DNA from: Companilactobacillus zhongbaensis
GTDB lineage: Bacteria > Bacillota > Bacilli > Lactobacillales > Lactobacillaceae
Direction: 5' to 3'
DNA length: 63,841 nucleotides
NCBI RefSeq assembly: GCF_003946515.1
Contig: NZ_RHOM01000014.1
Span: 1-63,841 of the forward strand
Part shown: piece after piece, positions 1-10,305 of the stretch
Position numbering within the stretch: the first letter of the stretch is position 1
Layout of the letters: the number at the start of each line of letters is the position of its first letter
The notes under the pieces: generated by a model
Told to the model about the DNA's origin: nothing
Databases searched by the model: none
What the model saw: the letters and a program-made list of their open reading frames with translations, nothing else
Position numbers and translations under genes: made by a program

Positions 1-1
1 T

Positions 2-92
2 GGAGAATTGTCCGAGTGGCTGAAGGAGCATGATTGGAAATCATGTATACGGGTATTAACCTGTATCAAGGGTTCAAATCCCTTATTCTCCG
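2..92 (+). tRNA. tRNA-Ser (anticodon GGA)
   Basis: Full cloverleaf with a 7-bp acceptor stem GGAGAAT (2-8) / ATTCTCC (85-91), discriminator G92, a long variable arm of class II type and a T-loop GGTTCAAATCC. The anticodon stem TGATT/AATCA encloses GGA, which reads UCC/UCU serine codons. No CCA is encoded. Confidence 0.95.
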
Positions 93-106
93 TAAAGCAG
101 GGAAGA

Positions 107-135
107 AGAGATCACGAAAGTGGTCTCTTTTTTTG
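107..135 (+). terminator. rho-independent terminator after tRNA-Ser
   Basis: A 9-bp stem with a GAAA tetraloop (107-128, one G-T pair) is followed by a run of T. It ends the tRNA transcript. Confidence 0.85.
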
Positions 136-162
136 TGCTCTTTTTTGGGATATACAGGAACA

Positions 163-190
163 AAAAAATCCCCTGAACAGGGGATTTTTT
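163..190. terminator. bidirectional terminator between tRNA-Ser and dapF
   Basis: Stem AAATCCCCT/AGGGGATTT with loop GAAC has an A-tract before and a T-tract after it, so it can act on both strands. It overlaps the last base pairs of dapF, so the lysC-dapF message probably ends here. Confidence 0.75.
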
Positions 191-1169
191 ACTTATTTAA
201 TGAATATATAAAATCTTGATAAGAATCTTCTTCCTTAGTAGGTTTGATTTGGATATTTGAAAAATCTAAATTATGAAGATCATTTTCAGTTACTTCAATT
301 TTATCTGTAAAAGTAGCATTACCGATCAAATGGATCTGGCTTTCTTCTTTAGTTTTTCCTAAGGTAACATGGGTCTTGACCATGCCCCCTGGATTATAAA
401 CTTCGATGTCTTTTGCTTGATCGAATTGATCTAGATGAAGTAAAGCAAAGGCTAATGTTGTAGCTGACATGCCGGTTCCACACGCATTAGTAAAGCCGAC
501 GCCTCTTTCATAAGTTTGAACGAAGAGTTGATTCTTTCCTCTGATCTCAGCAAAGCTGACATTTACGCCCTCTGGGAAGTATTCGTTAGGTGAGTTTAAG
601 TATTTACCCAACTGACCCAAATCTTCTTCACTGATCTTGTCTACGAAACTGATCAAATGTGGATTAGGAACCGCAATGGAGGTAAATGTTTGCTTAGGTA
701 AGAATTCAGGCACTTTTTCGTCGATCATTTCGTCCATGTTTTTATATGAAAAAGGTAAATCAGCTGCCTTAAAGGAAATAGGTGAAATCTCGACTGAAAA
801 AGCCGGAACATTATTTGCTAGGTCAGTTGATTTTTTAACGTCCAAACTTGCTTCTAAAGTTTCTACTTCGAAATTTTCTTTATCAAATTTTTCTGATAAG
901 TATCTGCTGACGGTTCTTAAACCATTTCCACACATTTTAGCTTCGCTTCCATCGGCATTGATGACACGCATTTGTCCGATGGCATTAGGGTCTTTAGCGT
1001 TATTAACTACTAAAACTCCATCAGCTCCATCTAAAATATCGTTCTTTGGATCGCAGATCGTTTGACCTAAGGCACTTAGTTCTTGATCATTCAATTGATT
1101 TTCTAACTTTGTTTGATCGAGAATGAAAAACTTATTCTCAGATCCATGTACTTTTAAAAGTTCAACCAT
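189..1169 (-). CDS. dapF: diaminopimelate epimerase
   Basis: Converts LL-DAP to meso-DAP, the lysine precursor and a possible cell-wall cross-linking residue. The 326-aa protein has both catalytic-cysteine motifs of the PLP-independent epimerase family: CGNGLR (Cys about 80) and ACGTGMSA (Cys about 230). The first strand is MVELLKVHGSENKFF, matching the family start. It is somewhat longer than the usual 270-280 aa, the extra length lying mainly in the middle and C-terminal tail. The ATG is only 2 nt after the aspartokinase stop and its GAGGG site lies inside the end of that gene, so the two are co-transcribed and probably translationally coupled. Confidence 0.95.
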   Translation of the reverse strand: MVELLKVHGSENKFFILDQTKLENQLNDQELSALGQTICDPKNDILDGADGVLVVNNAKDPNAIGQMRVINADGSEAKMCGNGLRTVSRYLSEKFDKENFEVETLEASLDVKKSTDLANNVPAFSVEISPISFKAADLPFSYKNMDEMIDEKVPEFLPKQTFTSIAVPNPHLISFVDKISEEDLGQLGKYLNSPNEYFPEGVNVSFAEIRGKNQLFVQTYERGVGFTNACGTGMSATTLAFALLHLDQFDQAKDIEVYNPGGMVKTHVTLGKTKEESQIHLIGNATFTDKIEVTENDLHNLDFSNIQIKPTKEEDSYQDFIYSLNK

Positions 1170-1171
1170 GT

Positions 1172-2545
1172 TTAACCCTCGTCATCTTCGTTATTAAAAA
1201 AGGTATTGTAAATATGTCTGACAGCTTTGTCGGCATCTTTCATTCTAGTCCCGATCATGATGGAAATTCTGGATGCTCCTTGGTTGATCATGTGGATGGC
1301 AATATTGTGTTGTGTCAAGGAATCAATGATCTTACCCATTGTATCAACAGTATGAGCGATTCCTTCACCAACGACCATGATGATTGCGTAGTCGTCGATC
1401 CACTCCATGTAATCAGGATCTAGTGTTTCTTTAATATCGTTGCATAAATTCTTAATTGTTGTTTGTGATAATTTACTTCTATCAAAAATAATTGTCAAAT
1501 TATCGATACCGGAAGGCATGTGTTCATAAGAAATATCGTATTTATAAAAAATCTTCAGTAGTTGTAATGTGAAACCAACTTCTTTATTTAGCAAATATCT
1601 GTGTAAATAAAGCGCTGAGAAACGTTTGGAACTAGCGATACCGGTGATCGGATTGGCTGGATTGAATAAAAATTGTTCAGGTACGATCAACGTTCCCGGT
1701 GCACTAGGATTGTTTGTGTTTTTAACATTGACAGGCACTTGTCCTTGAACTGCTGGGATAATGGCTTCATCCTGAAAGACTGAAAATCCAGCGTAGGAAA
1801 GCTCCCGCATTTCACGGTAGGACATTTTCTGAATAGCAGCGGGATTATCGACGACGTGATTATTAGCAACATAAATGGCATCCACGTCAGTAAAGTTCTC
1901 GTAAAGGTCTGCTTTAAAGCCACGACTTAAAATTGCTCCTGTGATGTCTGAGCCACCTCTGGAGAAAGTATAGATGGAACCATCTTCACTGTAACCAAAA
2001 AATCCGGGGAAGACGATTCGCTCATTGCCTAAGTCGAGTTTGCTGAGGTTTAAGTAAGTATCTTCCATCACATCAGCATTATTGGGTTCACCTTTCACTA
2101 AAAAGCCGGCATCCTTGGGATCAAGAAATTTAGTTGGGATATCTTGACTGTTCAAAACCGCAGCCAACAAAATGGCATTTAAATATTCTCCATGAGCTTT
2201 GAAAGCTGCCATGAGGTGATCGTCATCAGGATAATCATTTTTCACTAGTGCGGTTAATTTTTGCTTGATCGTTTCGATAGTATTATTTTTTAATTCGAAA
2301 TAATCACTGATTTCTTGATAGCGGACAATGATGCTGTCGACGATATCTTGATAGTCTTCGTCATTTAAAACAGCATTAGCATATTTGATCAATAGATCGG
2401 TGACTTTAACGTCGCCGTCGAATCTTTTTCCGGGCGCCGAAGTTACGACGACTTTTCTATCTGAGTCGTCTTTGATAATGTTAACGACCTTATTAAACTG
2501 TTCACCAGTGGCGAGCGAACTGCCACCAAACTTTACTACTTTCAC
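1172..2545 (-). CDS. aspartate kinase, single-chain lysine-type
   Basis: Phosphorylates aspartate, the first step of the aspartate-family pathway that supplies the operon on the other strand. The N-terminus KVVKFGGSSLA is the kinase nucleotide-binding motif; FSRGGSDITGA (about residue 200) is the aspartate-binding signature. The C-terminal third resembles the paired ACT regulatory domains of the roughly 450-aa aspartokinase III/ThrA type, so allosteric feedback is expected. I place the start at GTG 2545, six bases after GAGGTG; an upstream in-frame GTG at 2554 overlaps that ribosome site and is less likely. This gives 457 aa. It heads a lysC-dapF operon diverging from the lysA operon. No riboswitch was seen in front of it. 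Confidence 0.92.
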   Translation of the reverse strand: MKVVKFGGSSLATGEQFNKVVNIIKDDSDRKVVVTSAPGKRFDGDVKVTDLLIKYANAVLNDEDYQDIVDSIIVRYQEISDYFELKNNTIETIKQKLTALVKNDYPDDDHLMAAFKAHGEYLNAILLAAVLNSQDIPTKFLDPKDAGFLVKGEPNNADVMEDTYLNLSKLDLGNERIVFPGFFGYSEDGSIYTFSRGGSDITGAILSRGFKADLYENFTDVDAIYVANNHVVDNPAAIQKMSYREMRELSYAGFSVFQDEAIIPAVQGQVPVNVKNTNNPSAPGTLIVPEQFLFNPANPITGIASSKRFSALYLHRYLLNKEVGFTLQLLKIFYKYDISYEHMPSGIDNLTIIFDRSKLSQTTIKNLCNDIKETLDPDYMEWIDDYAIIMVVGEGIAHTVDTMGKIIDSLTQHNIAIHMINQGASRISIMIGTRMKDADKAVRHIYNTFFNNEDDEG

Positions 2546-2670
2546 GTAAATCACCTCAAAATTAATTTGAAAAATTAATATGTTTTTAATAAAACTTTAG
2601 CAGTTTTACGGATGAAATCAAGCAAATCATTATAAAAGTTAGAAAAGAAGGTGAATTTGGTAAAATATAC

Positions 2671-2697
2671 TTGACGAATTATTAGACTTGTTATAAT
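2671..2697 (+). promoter_or_regulatory. promoter of the lysine operon
   Basis: TTGACG (2671-2676) and TATAAT (2692-2697) are separated by 15 nt, and the L-box RNA begins just downstream. Confidence 0.7.
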
Positions 2698-2709
2698 CTT
2701 TAAATCAAC

Positions 2710-2960
2710 AAATGAATAGAGGTTGCAACTGACATAAGTACGCAAGGGAGTTCCTGTATGAACTGAGAACTTGTTTAAAGGGGATGTTGCCGAAGCGCTA
2801 GGTTGTACGGAATCTAGTGTGCTGGGACGAGTTAATAAGAGGACTCGGACTGTCGTAGCAAAAATGTCGGCTACGGTGCGCTTACGACAATTATGATGCA
2901 GAATAAATTTTATGATTCTTGGATCTCTTTGTTTAAGCAGACAAAGGGATCTTTTTTTAT
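2710..2960 (+). promoter_or_regulatory. lysine riboswitch (L-box) with terminator
   Basis: The leader holds recognisable L-box blocks: ATAGAGGTTGC near the 5' end, AAGGGGATGTTGCCGAAGC at about 2777-2795, GCTGGGACGAG at about 2821, and GGACTCGGACTGTCG at about 2842. A strong terminator follows (2921-2958, stem GGATCTCTTTGT with ACAAAGGGATC and a T-run), with the lysA start 37 nt beyond. In this family, lysine binding stabilises the terminator, so the nine-gene operon should be off when lysine is plentiful. Confidence 0.92.
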
Positions 2961-2994
2961 CCCTTTATTTCAAAATGGAAGGTAGATTGGATAT

Positions 2995-4296
2995 ATGATC
3001 AGTAGTGAATTGAATTCAAGTAGTCAAGGACACTTGATCCTTGGAGGAGTCGATGCAGTTGAATTGGCTCACAAATATGGAACACCATTAGTAGTTTATG
3101 ATGTGGAGGAGATTCGCAAAACTATCCAACAGTTCAAACAAAGTTTTGAAGCAAGTGGCTTAAAATATGAAATCAGTTACGCAAGTAAGGCTTTTGCCAC
3201 AGTTGCCATGTATCAAGTATTAAAACAAGAAAATCTGCACACCGATGTTGTTTCCGGTGGGGAATTGTTTACCGCTTTAAAGGCTGGCTTTCCCGCTGAT
3301 AAAATTAGTTTTCACGGAAACAATAAGTCGAAAGCAGAATTAGAAATGGCCGTTGATAATCATATCGGCGTTGTCATTATCGATAACTTTTTAGAAATTA
3401 AATTATTAAAAGAAGTTTTGGAAGAAAAACAACAATCGATCAACGTAATGTTACGTTTGACTCCTGGAATTTCAGCTCATACTCATAAATATGATCAAAC
3501 CGGTCAAGTCGATAGTAAGTTTGGTTTTGATGTTGAGTCAGGGCAAGCTGATGAAGCTTTACAGCAAGTCTTATCGATCAAACAAATGAATTTGATCGGG
3601 ATACACGCCCACATCGGCTCACAGATTTTTGGAGTTGAAGGATTTGAAATGCTAGCTAAAAAGATGGTTGAGATCTCACAAAACTGGCACGATAAATTTG
3701 ATTTTGTTCCCGAGATCTTAAACTTGGGCGGAGGCTTCGGAATTAGTTATACTGACGAGGATGAACCGATCGGTGCCAATGTCTTCATCGATAAAATTAT
3801 TTCTACTATAAAGGAACAAACTAAGGAAAAAGGATTACAGCTTCCTGAAGTTTGGATCGAGCCCGGTCGTTCGATTGTTGGACCTGCCGGCTTTAATTTA
3901 TACACTGTTGGTTCTCGAAAAGATATTCCCGGATTACTTTCATACGTCAACGTTGACGGAGGAATGGGAGATAATATCCGACCAGCACTTTACCAAGCTA
4001 AATATGAGGCAGTCGTTGCCAACAAAATGAATGCTGCTATCGAAGAAGAAGATCATATCGCCGGTAAGTATTGTGAGTCCGGTGATATCTTGATCGATAA
4101 ACAAGCACTACCAAAGGTCGAACCAGGGGATGTCATCGCAATGCTAGATACCGGAGCTTATGGTTATTCAATGGCATCAAATTACAATCGTAACCCTAGA
4201 CCAGCCGTTGTCTTCGTCGAAAAAGGTAAGGACAAGTTAGTCGTTAAACGTGAAAGTTATGAAGATTTAGTTAGATTAGACGAAAGTTATATTTAA
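2995..4296 (+). CDS. lysA: diaminopimelate decarboxylase
   Basis: PLP enzyme that decarboxylates meso-DAP to L-lysine, the last pathway step. The 433-aa sequence has the alanine-racemase-like barrel with the PLP lysine in YASKAF (about residue 64), HGNNKS, the HIGSQ substrate loop, the phosphate-binding GGGFGI, EPGRSIVG and the C-terminal CESGDIL motif with the active-site cysteine of the partner subunit. The start ATG follows GGAAGG at a rather long spacing of 12 nt. First gene of the riboswitch-controlled operon; dapD follows 15 nt later. Confidence 0.96.
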   Translation: MISSELNSSSQGHLILGGVDAVELAHKYGTPLVVYDVEEIRKTIQQFKQSFEASGLKYEISYASKAFATVAMYQVLKQENLHTDVVSGGELFTALKAGFPADKISFHGNNKSKAELEMAVDNHIGVVIIDNFLEIKLLKEVLEEKQQSINVMLRLTPGISAHTHKYDQTGQVDSKFGFDVESGQADEALQQVLSIKQMNLIGIHAHIGSQIFGVEGFEMLAKKMVEISQNWHDKFDFVPEILNLGGGFGISYTDEDEPIGANVFIDKIISTIKEQTKEKGLQLPEVWIEPGRSIVGPAGFNLYTVGSRKDIPGLLSYVNVDGGMGDNIRPALYQAKYEAVVANKMNAAIEEEDHIAGKYCESGDILIDKQALPKVEPGDVIAMLDTGAYGYSMASNYNRNPRPAVVFVEKGKDKLVVKRESYEDLVRLDESYI

Positions 4297-4311
4297 TTTG
4301 GAGGAAACGAC

Positions 4312-5016
4312 ATGAGCAAAATGGAAGCACAAGAAATTATTAATTATATAGGTAATGCTGAAAAAATTACCCCAGTAAAAGTTTTTATTAAAGGAGATAT
4401 TTCCAAATTAAGTATTCCCGAAGATGTGCAAGATTTTTCAACTAATTCATTTGGTATCTTGTTCGGAGATTACAAAGAAATCGAACCACTATTAAAAAAT
4501 TCCGCAGTCGAAGATTACTACATTGAAACAGCTGCTCAAAATTCCGCCGTTCCTTTATTAGATATCAAACATATCAATGCCCGGATTGAACCAGGTGCCA
4601 TCATTAGAGATCAAGTCGAGATCGGTGATAACGCAGTAGTTATGATGGGAGCAGTTATCAATATCGGTGCTGAGATCGGAAACGGAACGATGATCGACAT
4701 GGGAGCCGTTTTAGGTGGCCGTGCGATCGTCGGTGAGAATTCTCATATTGGTGCCAATGCTGTTTTAGCCGGAGTTATTGAACCAGCTTCCGCTGATCCA
4801 GTTAGAATCGGAAATAACGTTACCGTTGGAGCTAACGCAGTTGTCCTTGAAGGAGTACAAGTTGGTGACAATGCCGTCGTTGGTGCCGGAGCCATCGTTA
4901 CTAAAGATGTCGCTGCGAACGAAGTAGTTGCTGGTGTACCAGCTAAGGTGATTAAAGTCAAAGATCAAAAAACCACAGACAAGACCCACATTGAAGACAC
5001 ATTGAGGAAATTATAA
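4312..5016 (+). CDS. dapH: tetrahydrodipicolinate N-acetyltransferase
   Basis: Transfers an acetyl group to tetrahydrodipicolinate, committing the route to acetylated intermediates. The 234-aa protein has an alpha/beta N-terminal domain of about 90 residues and then a left-handed beta-helix of hexapeptide repeats (for example [20 protein letters not shown] at about 104-123), typical of DapD/DapH trimers. A clear GGAGG precedes the ATG. It lies 2 nt from the deacetylase gene that acts two steps later. In lactic acid bacteria it is often labelled dapD. Confidence 0.94.
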   Translation: MSKMEAQEIINYIGNAEKITPVKVFIKGDISKLSIPEDVQDFSTNSFGILFGDYKEIEPLLKNSAVEDYYIETAAQNSAVPLLDIKHINARIEPGAIIRDQVEIGDNAVVMMGAVINIGAEIGNGTMIDMGAVLGGRAIVGENSHIGANAVLAGVIEPASADPVRIGNNVTVGANAVVLEGVQVGDNAVVGAGAIVTKDVAANEVVAGVPAKVIKVKDQKTTDKTHIEDTLRKL

Positions 5017-5018
5017 TT

Positions 5019-6167
5019 ATGAGTTTATCGAATGAAGAATTGATCACGATCCGCCGTGATCTCCACAAGATCCCTGAATTAGCATTAAACGAGTTTAAGA
5101 CCCACGAATACTTAAAAAACAAAATTGAGCAACTACCACAAGAACATCTAGAAGTTAAAGAATTTTCTGAATTACCAACAGCTTTGTTTGTTCATATCGA
5201 AGGTTCTCATCCTAAACGGACCATCGGTTATCGAGCAGATATGGATGCCTTACCAGTTACCGAGACTAACGATTTGTATTATCGTTCCGAAAATCCGGGA
5301 GTAATGCACGCCTGTGGACATGATCTCCACATGACAGTTGCTTTAGGTTTGATCAGTTACTTTGCTGAACATCAGCCAAATGATAACTTAGTCTTTTTCT
5401 TCCAACCAGCCGAAGAAGCTGAGAGTGGTGGCAAAAAGGCTTACGACTTAGGATTGTTTTCTGGAAAATACAAGCCGGATGAGTTTTATGGATTACACGA
5501 TAATGCCGATTTAGGAACAGGCATTATCGGTTGTCGCAATGGCACACTCTTTGCCGGGACGACGGAAGTCAATGTTACGATCCACGGAATGAGTGGTCAT
5601 GCCGCTTATCCTCATAAAGCTAACGATGCAGTTGTGATCGCAGCTAACTTCATCGACCAAGTCCAAACAATCATTTCTAGAAGTATCGATCCTGTCAAAT
5701 GTGGTGTTATCACTTTTGGAAAATTAGAAGCAGGAACGATCAGAAATGTCATTGCAGGCAAGGCTCGAATCGAAGGTACTGTTAGAGGATTGACCCAAGA
5801 CATGATCGAGTTCATTCGCCAAAGAATTCTCGACGTTGCCAAAGGCGTAGAGACTTCATTCAACTGTCATATCGATGTTGAATTTAATCAAGGCGGTTAT
5901 TACCCAGTAGAAAACGATCCACAACTTACTAAGAACTTTATTGACTATATGGAAAAAGCCGATGGAGTGAAATTCCAAGAAACAGAACCAGCTATGACTG
6001 GTGAGGATTTTGGTTACTTACTATCCAAGTTCCCTGGAACAATGTTCTGGTTAGGAGTAGCTAGTCCTGGAGCACTCCACTCAGTCGACTTTTTGCCACA
6101 TGAAGAAGCCATCATTGATGGTGTTAACGCAATTAAAGGATTTCTAAATTATCGTATGAGTATGTAA
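5019..6167 (+). CDS. N-acetyldiaminopimelate deacetylase
   Basis: M20-family metallohydrolase, 382 aa, that removes acetate from N-acetyl-LL-DAP to give LL-DAP. Visible metal and catalytic motifs are [10 protein letters not shown] (about 72-81), [10 protein letters not shown] (about 94-103) and the paired glutamates of PAEEAESGG (about 130). The position between dapH and dapA, rather than sequence alone, separates it from general amidohydrolases of the same family. The ATG is only 2 nt after the dapH stop, implying coupled translation. Confidence 0.92.
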   Translation: MSLSNEELITIRRDLHKIPELALNEFKTHEYLKNKIEQLPQEHLEVKEFSELPTALFVHIEGSHPKRTIGYRADMDALPVTETNDLYYRSENPGVMHACGHDLHMTVALGLISYFAEHQPNDNLVFFFQPAEEAESGGKKAYDLGLFSGKYKPDEFYGLHDNADLGTGIIGCRNGTLFAGTTEVNVTIHGMSGHAAYPHKANDAVVIAANFIDQVQTIISRSIDPVKCGVITFGKLEAGTIRNVIAGKARIEGTVRGLTQDMIEFIRQRILDVAKGVETSFNCHIDVEFNQGGYYPVENDPQLTKNFIDYMEKADGVKFQETEPAMTGEDFGYLLSKFPGTMFWLGVASPGALHSVDFLPHEEAIIDGVNAIKGFLNYRMSM

Positions 6168-6178
6168 AGGAGAATATT

Positions 6179-7066
6179 ATGTTTGAAAATGTAGATTTAA
6201 TGACAGCAATTATTACTCCGTTTAATGACGAAGGAACAGAAATTAATTATGATGCACTCGAAAATTTAACTAATCACTTATTGGAAACTGGTACTAAGGG
6301 ATTTGTTATTGGTGGAACAACTGGCGAAACGCCAACTCTTTCGGAAGAAGAAAAGCTGACTTTATACAGTCGTTTTGCTCAAATTGTCGACGGACGTGCA
6401 CCAATTATTGCAGGTGCCGGTAGCAATAATACTCAAGGAACGATTGATTTTGTTGAAAAATTATCTAATATTGATGGTATAGATATGGCTTTAGTCGTCG
6501 TACCTTATTACAACAAGCCAAACCAAAGAGGGATGAAGGCTCACTTCGAAGCTGTTGCCGATGCATCACCAATTCCAGTGGTTATTTATAACATTCCTGG
6601 AAGAACCGGTGTCTTGATGCAAAAGGAAACGGTAGTTGAATTGTCACACTATCCTAATATTGGTGGCATCAAGCAATGTAATACTATGGAAGATCTCCAA
6701 TACATTGTTGATAATACGGATGACGATTTTCTCGTTTACAGTGGTGAAGATGCTCAAGCATTATTTGCTAAGACGATTGGTGCTAACGGTGTTATCTCAG
6801 TTGCTGCTCACGTATACGGTGCTAAGATGTCAGAAATGTACGCTAAGTTAGATGCTGGTGATTATCAAGCAGCCGGTCAACTACAAAGATTTTTGACACC
6901 TAAGATGGCTGCCTTATTCATGTTCCCGTCACCATCACCAGTCAAGGCTGTGTTGAACGATCAAGGATACAACGTTGGTACTTGCCGTTTGCCTATCTTG
7001 CCATTGAATGCCGAAGAAAAGCAAAAGCTATATGATGTTTTAGATTTAGAGGAGGCAAAGTCGTGA
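6179..7066 (+). CDS. dapA: 4-hydroxy-tetrahydrodipicolinate synthase
   Basis: Condenses pyruvate with aspartate semialdehyde at the branch point to lysine. The 295-aa TIM barrel shows [10 protein letters not shown] (about 42-51), the YNIPGRTG motif with the catalytic tyrosine (about 135-142) and the Schiff-base lysine in GGIKQ (about 163). A good AGGAG site precedes the ATG. Its stop overlaps the GTG start of dapB by 4 nt (GTGA), coupling the two consecutive enzymes. Confidence 0.96.
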   Translation: MFENVDLMTAIITPFNDEGTEINYDALENLTNHLLETGTKGFVIGGTTGETPTLSEEEKLTLYSRFAQIVDGRAPIIAGAGSNNTQGTIDFVEKLSNIDGIDMALVVVPYYNKPNQRGMKAHFEAVADASPIPVVIYNIPGRTGVLMQKETVVELSHYPNIGGIKQCNTMEDLQYIVDNTDDDFLVYSGEDAQALFAKTIGANGVISVAAHVYGAKMSEMYAKLDAGDYQAAGQLQRFLTPKMAALFMFPSPSPVKAVLNDQGYNVGTCRLPILPLNAEEKQKLYDVLDLEEAKS

Positions 7067-7839
7067 TAAAAGCTATTGTTTCAGGATTTACAGGATCTAT
7101 GGGTCAAAAAGTTTTGGCCATGATCAACGGGGAGAATGACCTACAATTAGTTGGAGCGTTTAACCCAGTTGTTCAAAGTACCGACCCCAAAGATTTTGGA
7201 TTGGATGATTCCGTGAAAGTCTTCAATGATCTTTCACAAATCGATATCTCAGCTGATATTTGGATCGATTTCAGTATCCCATCAGCAGTCTTCGAAAATA
7301 CTAAGTTTGCAATCGAACACGGTATTCGCCCAGTGATCGGAACGAGTGGTATGAGTGAAGAACAAATTGCTGAATTAAAATCATTAGCCGATAGCAAAAA
7401 AGTTGGTGGCATTATTGCCTCCAACTTTGGAGTTTCCGCTGTTTTGATGATGAAATTTGCTCAGACAGCTGCTAAGTATTTTGATCATTCTGAGATCATG
7501 GAATATCACCACGAGGATAAACTTGACGCACCTTCCGGTACGGCTATGAACACCGCTAAGTTGATCTACGATGTTCAGGGCAAAGATCAAGAAAATAATC
7601 CTCAAGAATCCGACAAAATCGGCGCTCGAGGTGGCGATTATCACGGCATTAAGATTCATGCCGTTCGCTTACCAGGATTTGTGGCCGATGAAGAAGTAAT
7701 TTTTGGAGGACCTGGCGAAACACTCACAATTAAACAAAGCACGACCGACCGTGCTTCCTTCATGAAGGGAGTTCGTCTGGCCATAACAGAAGTCATGAAG
7801 CGTGACGAACTGATCATTGGCTTAGAAAAAATTATTTAA
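7063..7839 (+). CDS. dapB: 4-hydroxy-tetrahydrodipicolinate reductase
   Basis: NAD(P)H-dependent reductase producing tetrahydrodipicolinate. The 258-aa protein begins with the Rossmann glycine motif [10 protein letters not shown] and contains the catalytic signature [16 protein letters not shown] (about 147-162). It starts with GTG inside the dapA stop, with GAGG in the dapA tail as its ribosome site. The next gene, an aminotransferase, begins 17 nt on. Confidence 0.95.
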   Translation: MIKAIVSGFTGSMGQKVLAMINGENDLQLVGAFNPVVQSTDPKDFGLDDSVKVFNDLSQIDISADIWIDFSIPSAVFENTKFAIEHGIRPVIGTSGMSEEQIAELKSLADSKKVGGIIASNFGVSAVLMMKFAQTAAKYFDHSEIMEYHHEDKLDAPSGTAMNTAKLIYDVQGKDQENNPQESDKIGARGGDYHGIKIHAVRLPGFVADEEVIFGGPGETLTIKQSTTDRASFMKGVRLAITEVMKRDELIIGLEKII

Positions 7840-7856
7840 TAAGCGGGTGAAGCCAA

Positions 7857-9056
7857 ATGCCAGAATTAGCAAAGAGTTTACAAAATGTTGAGAATAAATA
7901 TTTAAAGACCATTGGAAATAATAAGATCAGACTTTTTAATCAGGAGTTTTCTAAATATCCAGGAACGATCAAATTAGTCGTTGGTGAACCAGATTTCAAT
8001 ACTCCCGAGCACGTCAAACAAGCTGCCATCAAGAGTATTGAGGAAAACTATTCGCATTATTCACCACAAAAAGGTTTCGATGGGTTGTTGAAAGCCATCA
8101 GTAATTACTTAGATTCTCGATACGATTTGAAATATGATCCTGAATCGGAAATCATCGTTACCGTTGGTGCGACTGAAGCAATTTATGTTTCGGTAGCTTC
8201 GATCATTAACACCGGAGACAAGGTGATCATTCCGACACCAGCATTTTCTTTTTATGCTTCGACTGTAAAAGCCTTAGGTGGTATTCCAGTTGAAGTGGAT
8301 GTGTCTGACAATGGCTTTAAATTAAGTAGCAAAAAGTTACGAGAAGTTATTGATCAAGAAGGGGATTCAGTTAAAGCTATCATTTTGAATTTCCCTAGCA
8401 ATCCTACTGGCGTGGCTTACAATGAGTCAGAAATCGAAGAATTAGCTAAAGTAGTTAAAGATAAAAGCATTTTTGTCATTTGTGATGAGATTTATAGCGA
8501 GTTAGTTTATGACGTTAAACACGTTTCATTCGCTAACGTTTTGCCAGAACAAACTATTTTGATCAATGGTGTTTCAAAATCTCATTCAATGACCGGCTAT
8601 CGGATCGGCTACATCGCGGCACCAAAAGAATTTGTGGCTGAAGCGGATAAATTGCATGCCTTTACTACCACAGCTGCATCAAATCCAGCTCAATTTGGGG
8701 CTCAAGAAGCCTTAGAAAATGGGCTCGATGATCCGATCGAGACCCGAAAAGTTTACAAAGAACGTCGTGATTATTTAGTTAAAGAATTAAATGAAATTGG
8801 TTATAAAACTTTGAATCCACAAGGAGCCTTTTATGTGTTCCCAAAGATTCCGGAAGAGTTTGATTTAGATTCAGAAAGCTTTGCAAGAAAGCTAGCTAAA
8901 GATGCCCGTGTTGGAGTTATTCCTGGTAGCATCTTTGGTAAGGGTGGAGACAAGTACTTTAGAATTTCGTATGCCGTTCCACTTGATGAGTTGAAAGAAG
9001 CTGTTAGTCGGATCAAGAAGTTTACTGAAGACTTCAAATCTGAACTAGCAAAATAA
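7857..9056 (+). CDS. class I/II aminotransferase, copy 1 (probable N-acetyl-LL-DAP aminotransferase)
   Basis: Fold-type I PLP aminotransferase of 399 aa. Features include VVGEPDFNTPEHVK near the N-terminus, NFPSNPTG, CDEIYSELVY, and the PLP-lysine motif SKSHSMTGYRIGY at about 243-255. The acetylase DAP route needs one aminotransferase that converts N-acetyl-2-amino-6-oxopimelate to N-acetyl-LL-DAP, and this operon holds three close paralogues in a row. Which one does this job cannot be told from sequence. GGGTGA precedes the ATG. The last codons lead directly into copy 2. Confidence 0.88.
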   Translation: MPELAKSLQNVENKYLKTIGNNKIRLFNQEFSKYPGTIKLVVGEPDFNTPEHVKQAAIKSIEENYSHYSPQKGFDGLLKAISNYLDSRYDLKYDPESEIIVTVGATEAIYVSVASIINTGDKVIIPTPAFSFYASTVKALGGIPVEVDVSDNGFKLSSKKLREVIDQEGDSVKAIILNFPSNPTGVAYNESEIEELAKVVKDKSIFVICDEIYSELVYDVKHVSFANVLPEQTILINGVSKSHSMTGYRIGYIAAPKEFVAEADKLHAFTTTAASNPAQFGAQEALENGLDDPIETRKVYKERRDYLVKELNEIGYKTLNPQGAFYVFPKIPEEFDLDSESFARKLAKDARVGVIPGSIFGKGGDKYFRISYAVPLDELKEAVSRIKKFTEDFKSELAK

Positions 9057-9073
9057 ATATAGGGGTGAAAGTA

Positions 9074-10270
9074 ATGCCAGAGTTATCAAAGAGTGTTGCA
9101 AATATTGAGAATAATTTAGTAAAACCAATTGGGGATGACAAGATCTTAATGTTCAATTCCGATATCGCCGGGATTCCCGGTATCGTTAAATTGACCTTAG
9201 GTGAGCCAGATTTTAATGTTCCAGATCACGTTAAAGATGCTGCTATCAATAGTATCAAGGACAATCAGTCACACTATACTCCACAAAAGGGTATTCCTGG
9301 ATTGCGTAAGGCTATCAGTGACTATTTGCAAAAAGACTACAATGTCAAATATGATCCTGAAACGGAAGTAATCGTAACAATCGGTGCTACCGAAGCAATT
9401 TATACCTCACTTTATACGATCATTAATCCTGGAGACAAGATCTTGATCCCAACACCAGCTTTTTCAATTTACATGGATGATGTTAAGATCCTCGGTGGCC
9501 AACCAGTCGAAATCGATACTTCAGATGACGATTTCAAGTTAACACCTGAAAAATTGCAAAAAGTTTTAGCCAATGAAGGAAAAGGTGCTAAAGCTTTGAT
9601 CATCAACTACCCATGTAACCCAACCGGTGTTGTTTACACTAAAGAAGAAGTTACCGCTTTAGCTGACGTGATCCGTGATACACCATTATTGGTAATTTCC
9701 GACGAAATTTATAGCCAATTAGTTTATGGTGAAACACACACATCATTTGCCAGCGTCTTACCAGGACAAACAATCTTGATCAATGGTTTGTCGAAGTCAC
9801 ACGCCATGACAGGATACCGGATCGGTTATATTGCTGCCCCTAAAGGCTTTGTTGATGAAGCAGCTAAGGTACACTCATTTACCGTAACTTGTCCTTCAAA
9901 CCCCGCTCAATTTGCCGCTCAAGAAGCTCTTGCTAACGGATTAGATGATCCAATCGAAATGCGTAAAGTTTACAAAGAACGTCGTGACTACATCGTTAAA
10001 GAATTGAACGACTTAGGCTATGAAACAGTGGAGCCAGATGGCGCTTTCTACGTCTTCCCTAAGATCCCAGCTAAATTCAACCTTTCATCAGATACCTTCT
10101 GCCGTCGTTTAGCTAAAGAAGCTTTAGTCGGAGTAGTTCCTGGTGATGCCTTCGGTGATGCCGGAGAAGGATATTTCAGAATTTCATATGCCACTTCAAT
10201 GGATAACATTAAAGAAGGTATCAAACGTCTCGCTAAATTTACTGAAACACTCGCTGAAAAAGTTAACTAA
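9074..10270 (+). CDS. class I/II aminotransferase, copy 2
   Basis: Close paralogue of the preceding gene over its full length, sharing MPELSKS-type N-terminus, TLGEPDFNVPDHVK, NYPCNPTG, SDEIYSQLVYG and SKSHAMTGYRIGY (PLP lysine). I place the start at ATG 9074, eight bases after AGGGG; an upstream in-frame GTG at 9065 overlaps the ribosome site. This gives 398 aa. It differs from copy 1 in active-site neighbours such as TCPSNPAQ against TAASNPAQ, which may mean a different substrate, for example another keto acid of the aspartate or aromatic families. Confidence 0.86.
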   Translation: MPELSKSVANIENNLVKPIGDDKILMFNSDIAGIPGIVKLTLGEPDFNVPDHVKDAAINSIKDNQSHYTPQKGIPGLRKAISDYLQKDYNVKYDPETEVIVTIGATEAIYTSLYTIINPGDKILIPTPAFSIYMDDVKILGGQPVEIDTSDDDFKLTPEKLQKVLANEGKGAKALIINYPCNPTGVVYTKEEVTALADVIRDTPLLVISDEIYSQLVYGETHTSFASVLPGQTILINGLSKSHAMTGYRIGYIAAPKGFVDEAAKVHSFTVTCPSNPAQFAAQEALANGLDDPIEMRKVYKERRDYIVKELNDLGYETVEPDGAFYVFPKIPAKFNLSSDTFCRRLAKEALVGVVPGDAFGDAGEGYFRISYATSMDNIKEGIKRLAKFTETLAEKVN

Positions 10271-10305
10271 AAAATTTTTTAAATATCAATTAGGAGATAA
10301 AATTA

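Noticed and set aside
637-1065. Plus-strand frame antisense to dapF
   Set aside because: It is a shadow of a gene with both catalytic cysteine motifs and lacks a ribosome site.
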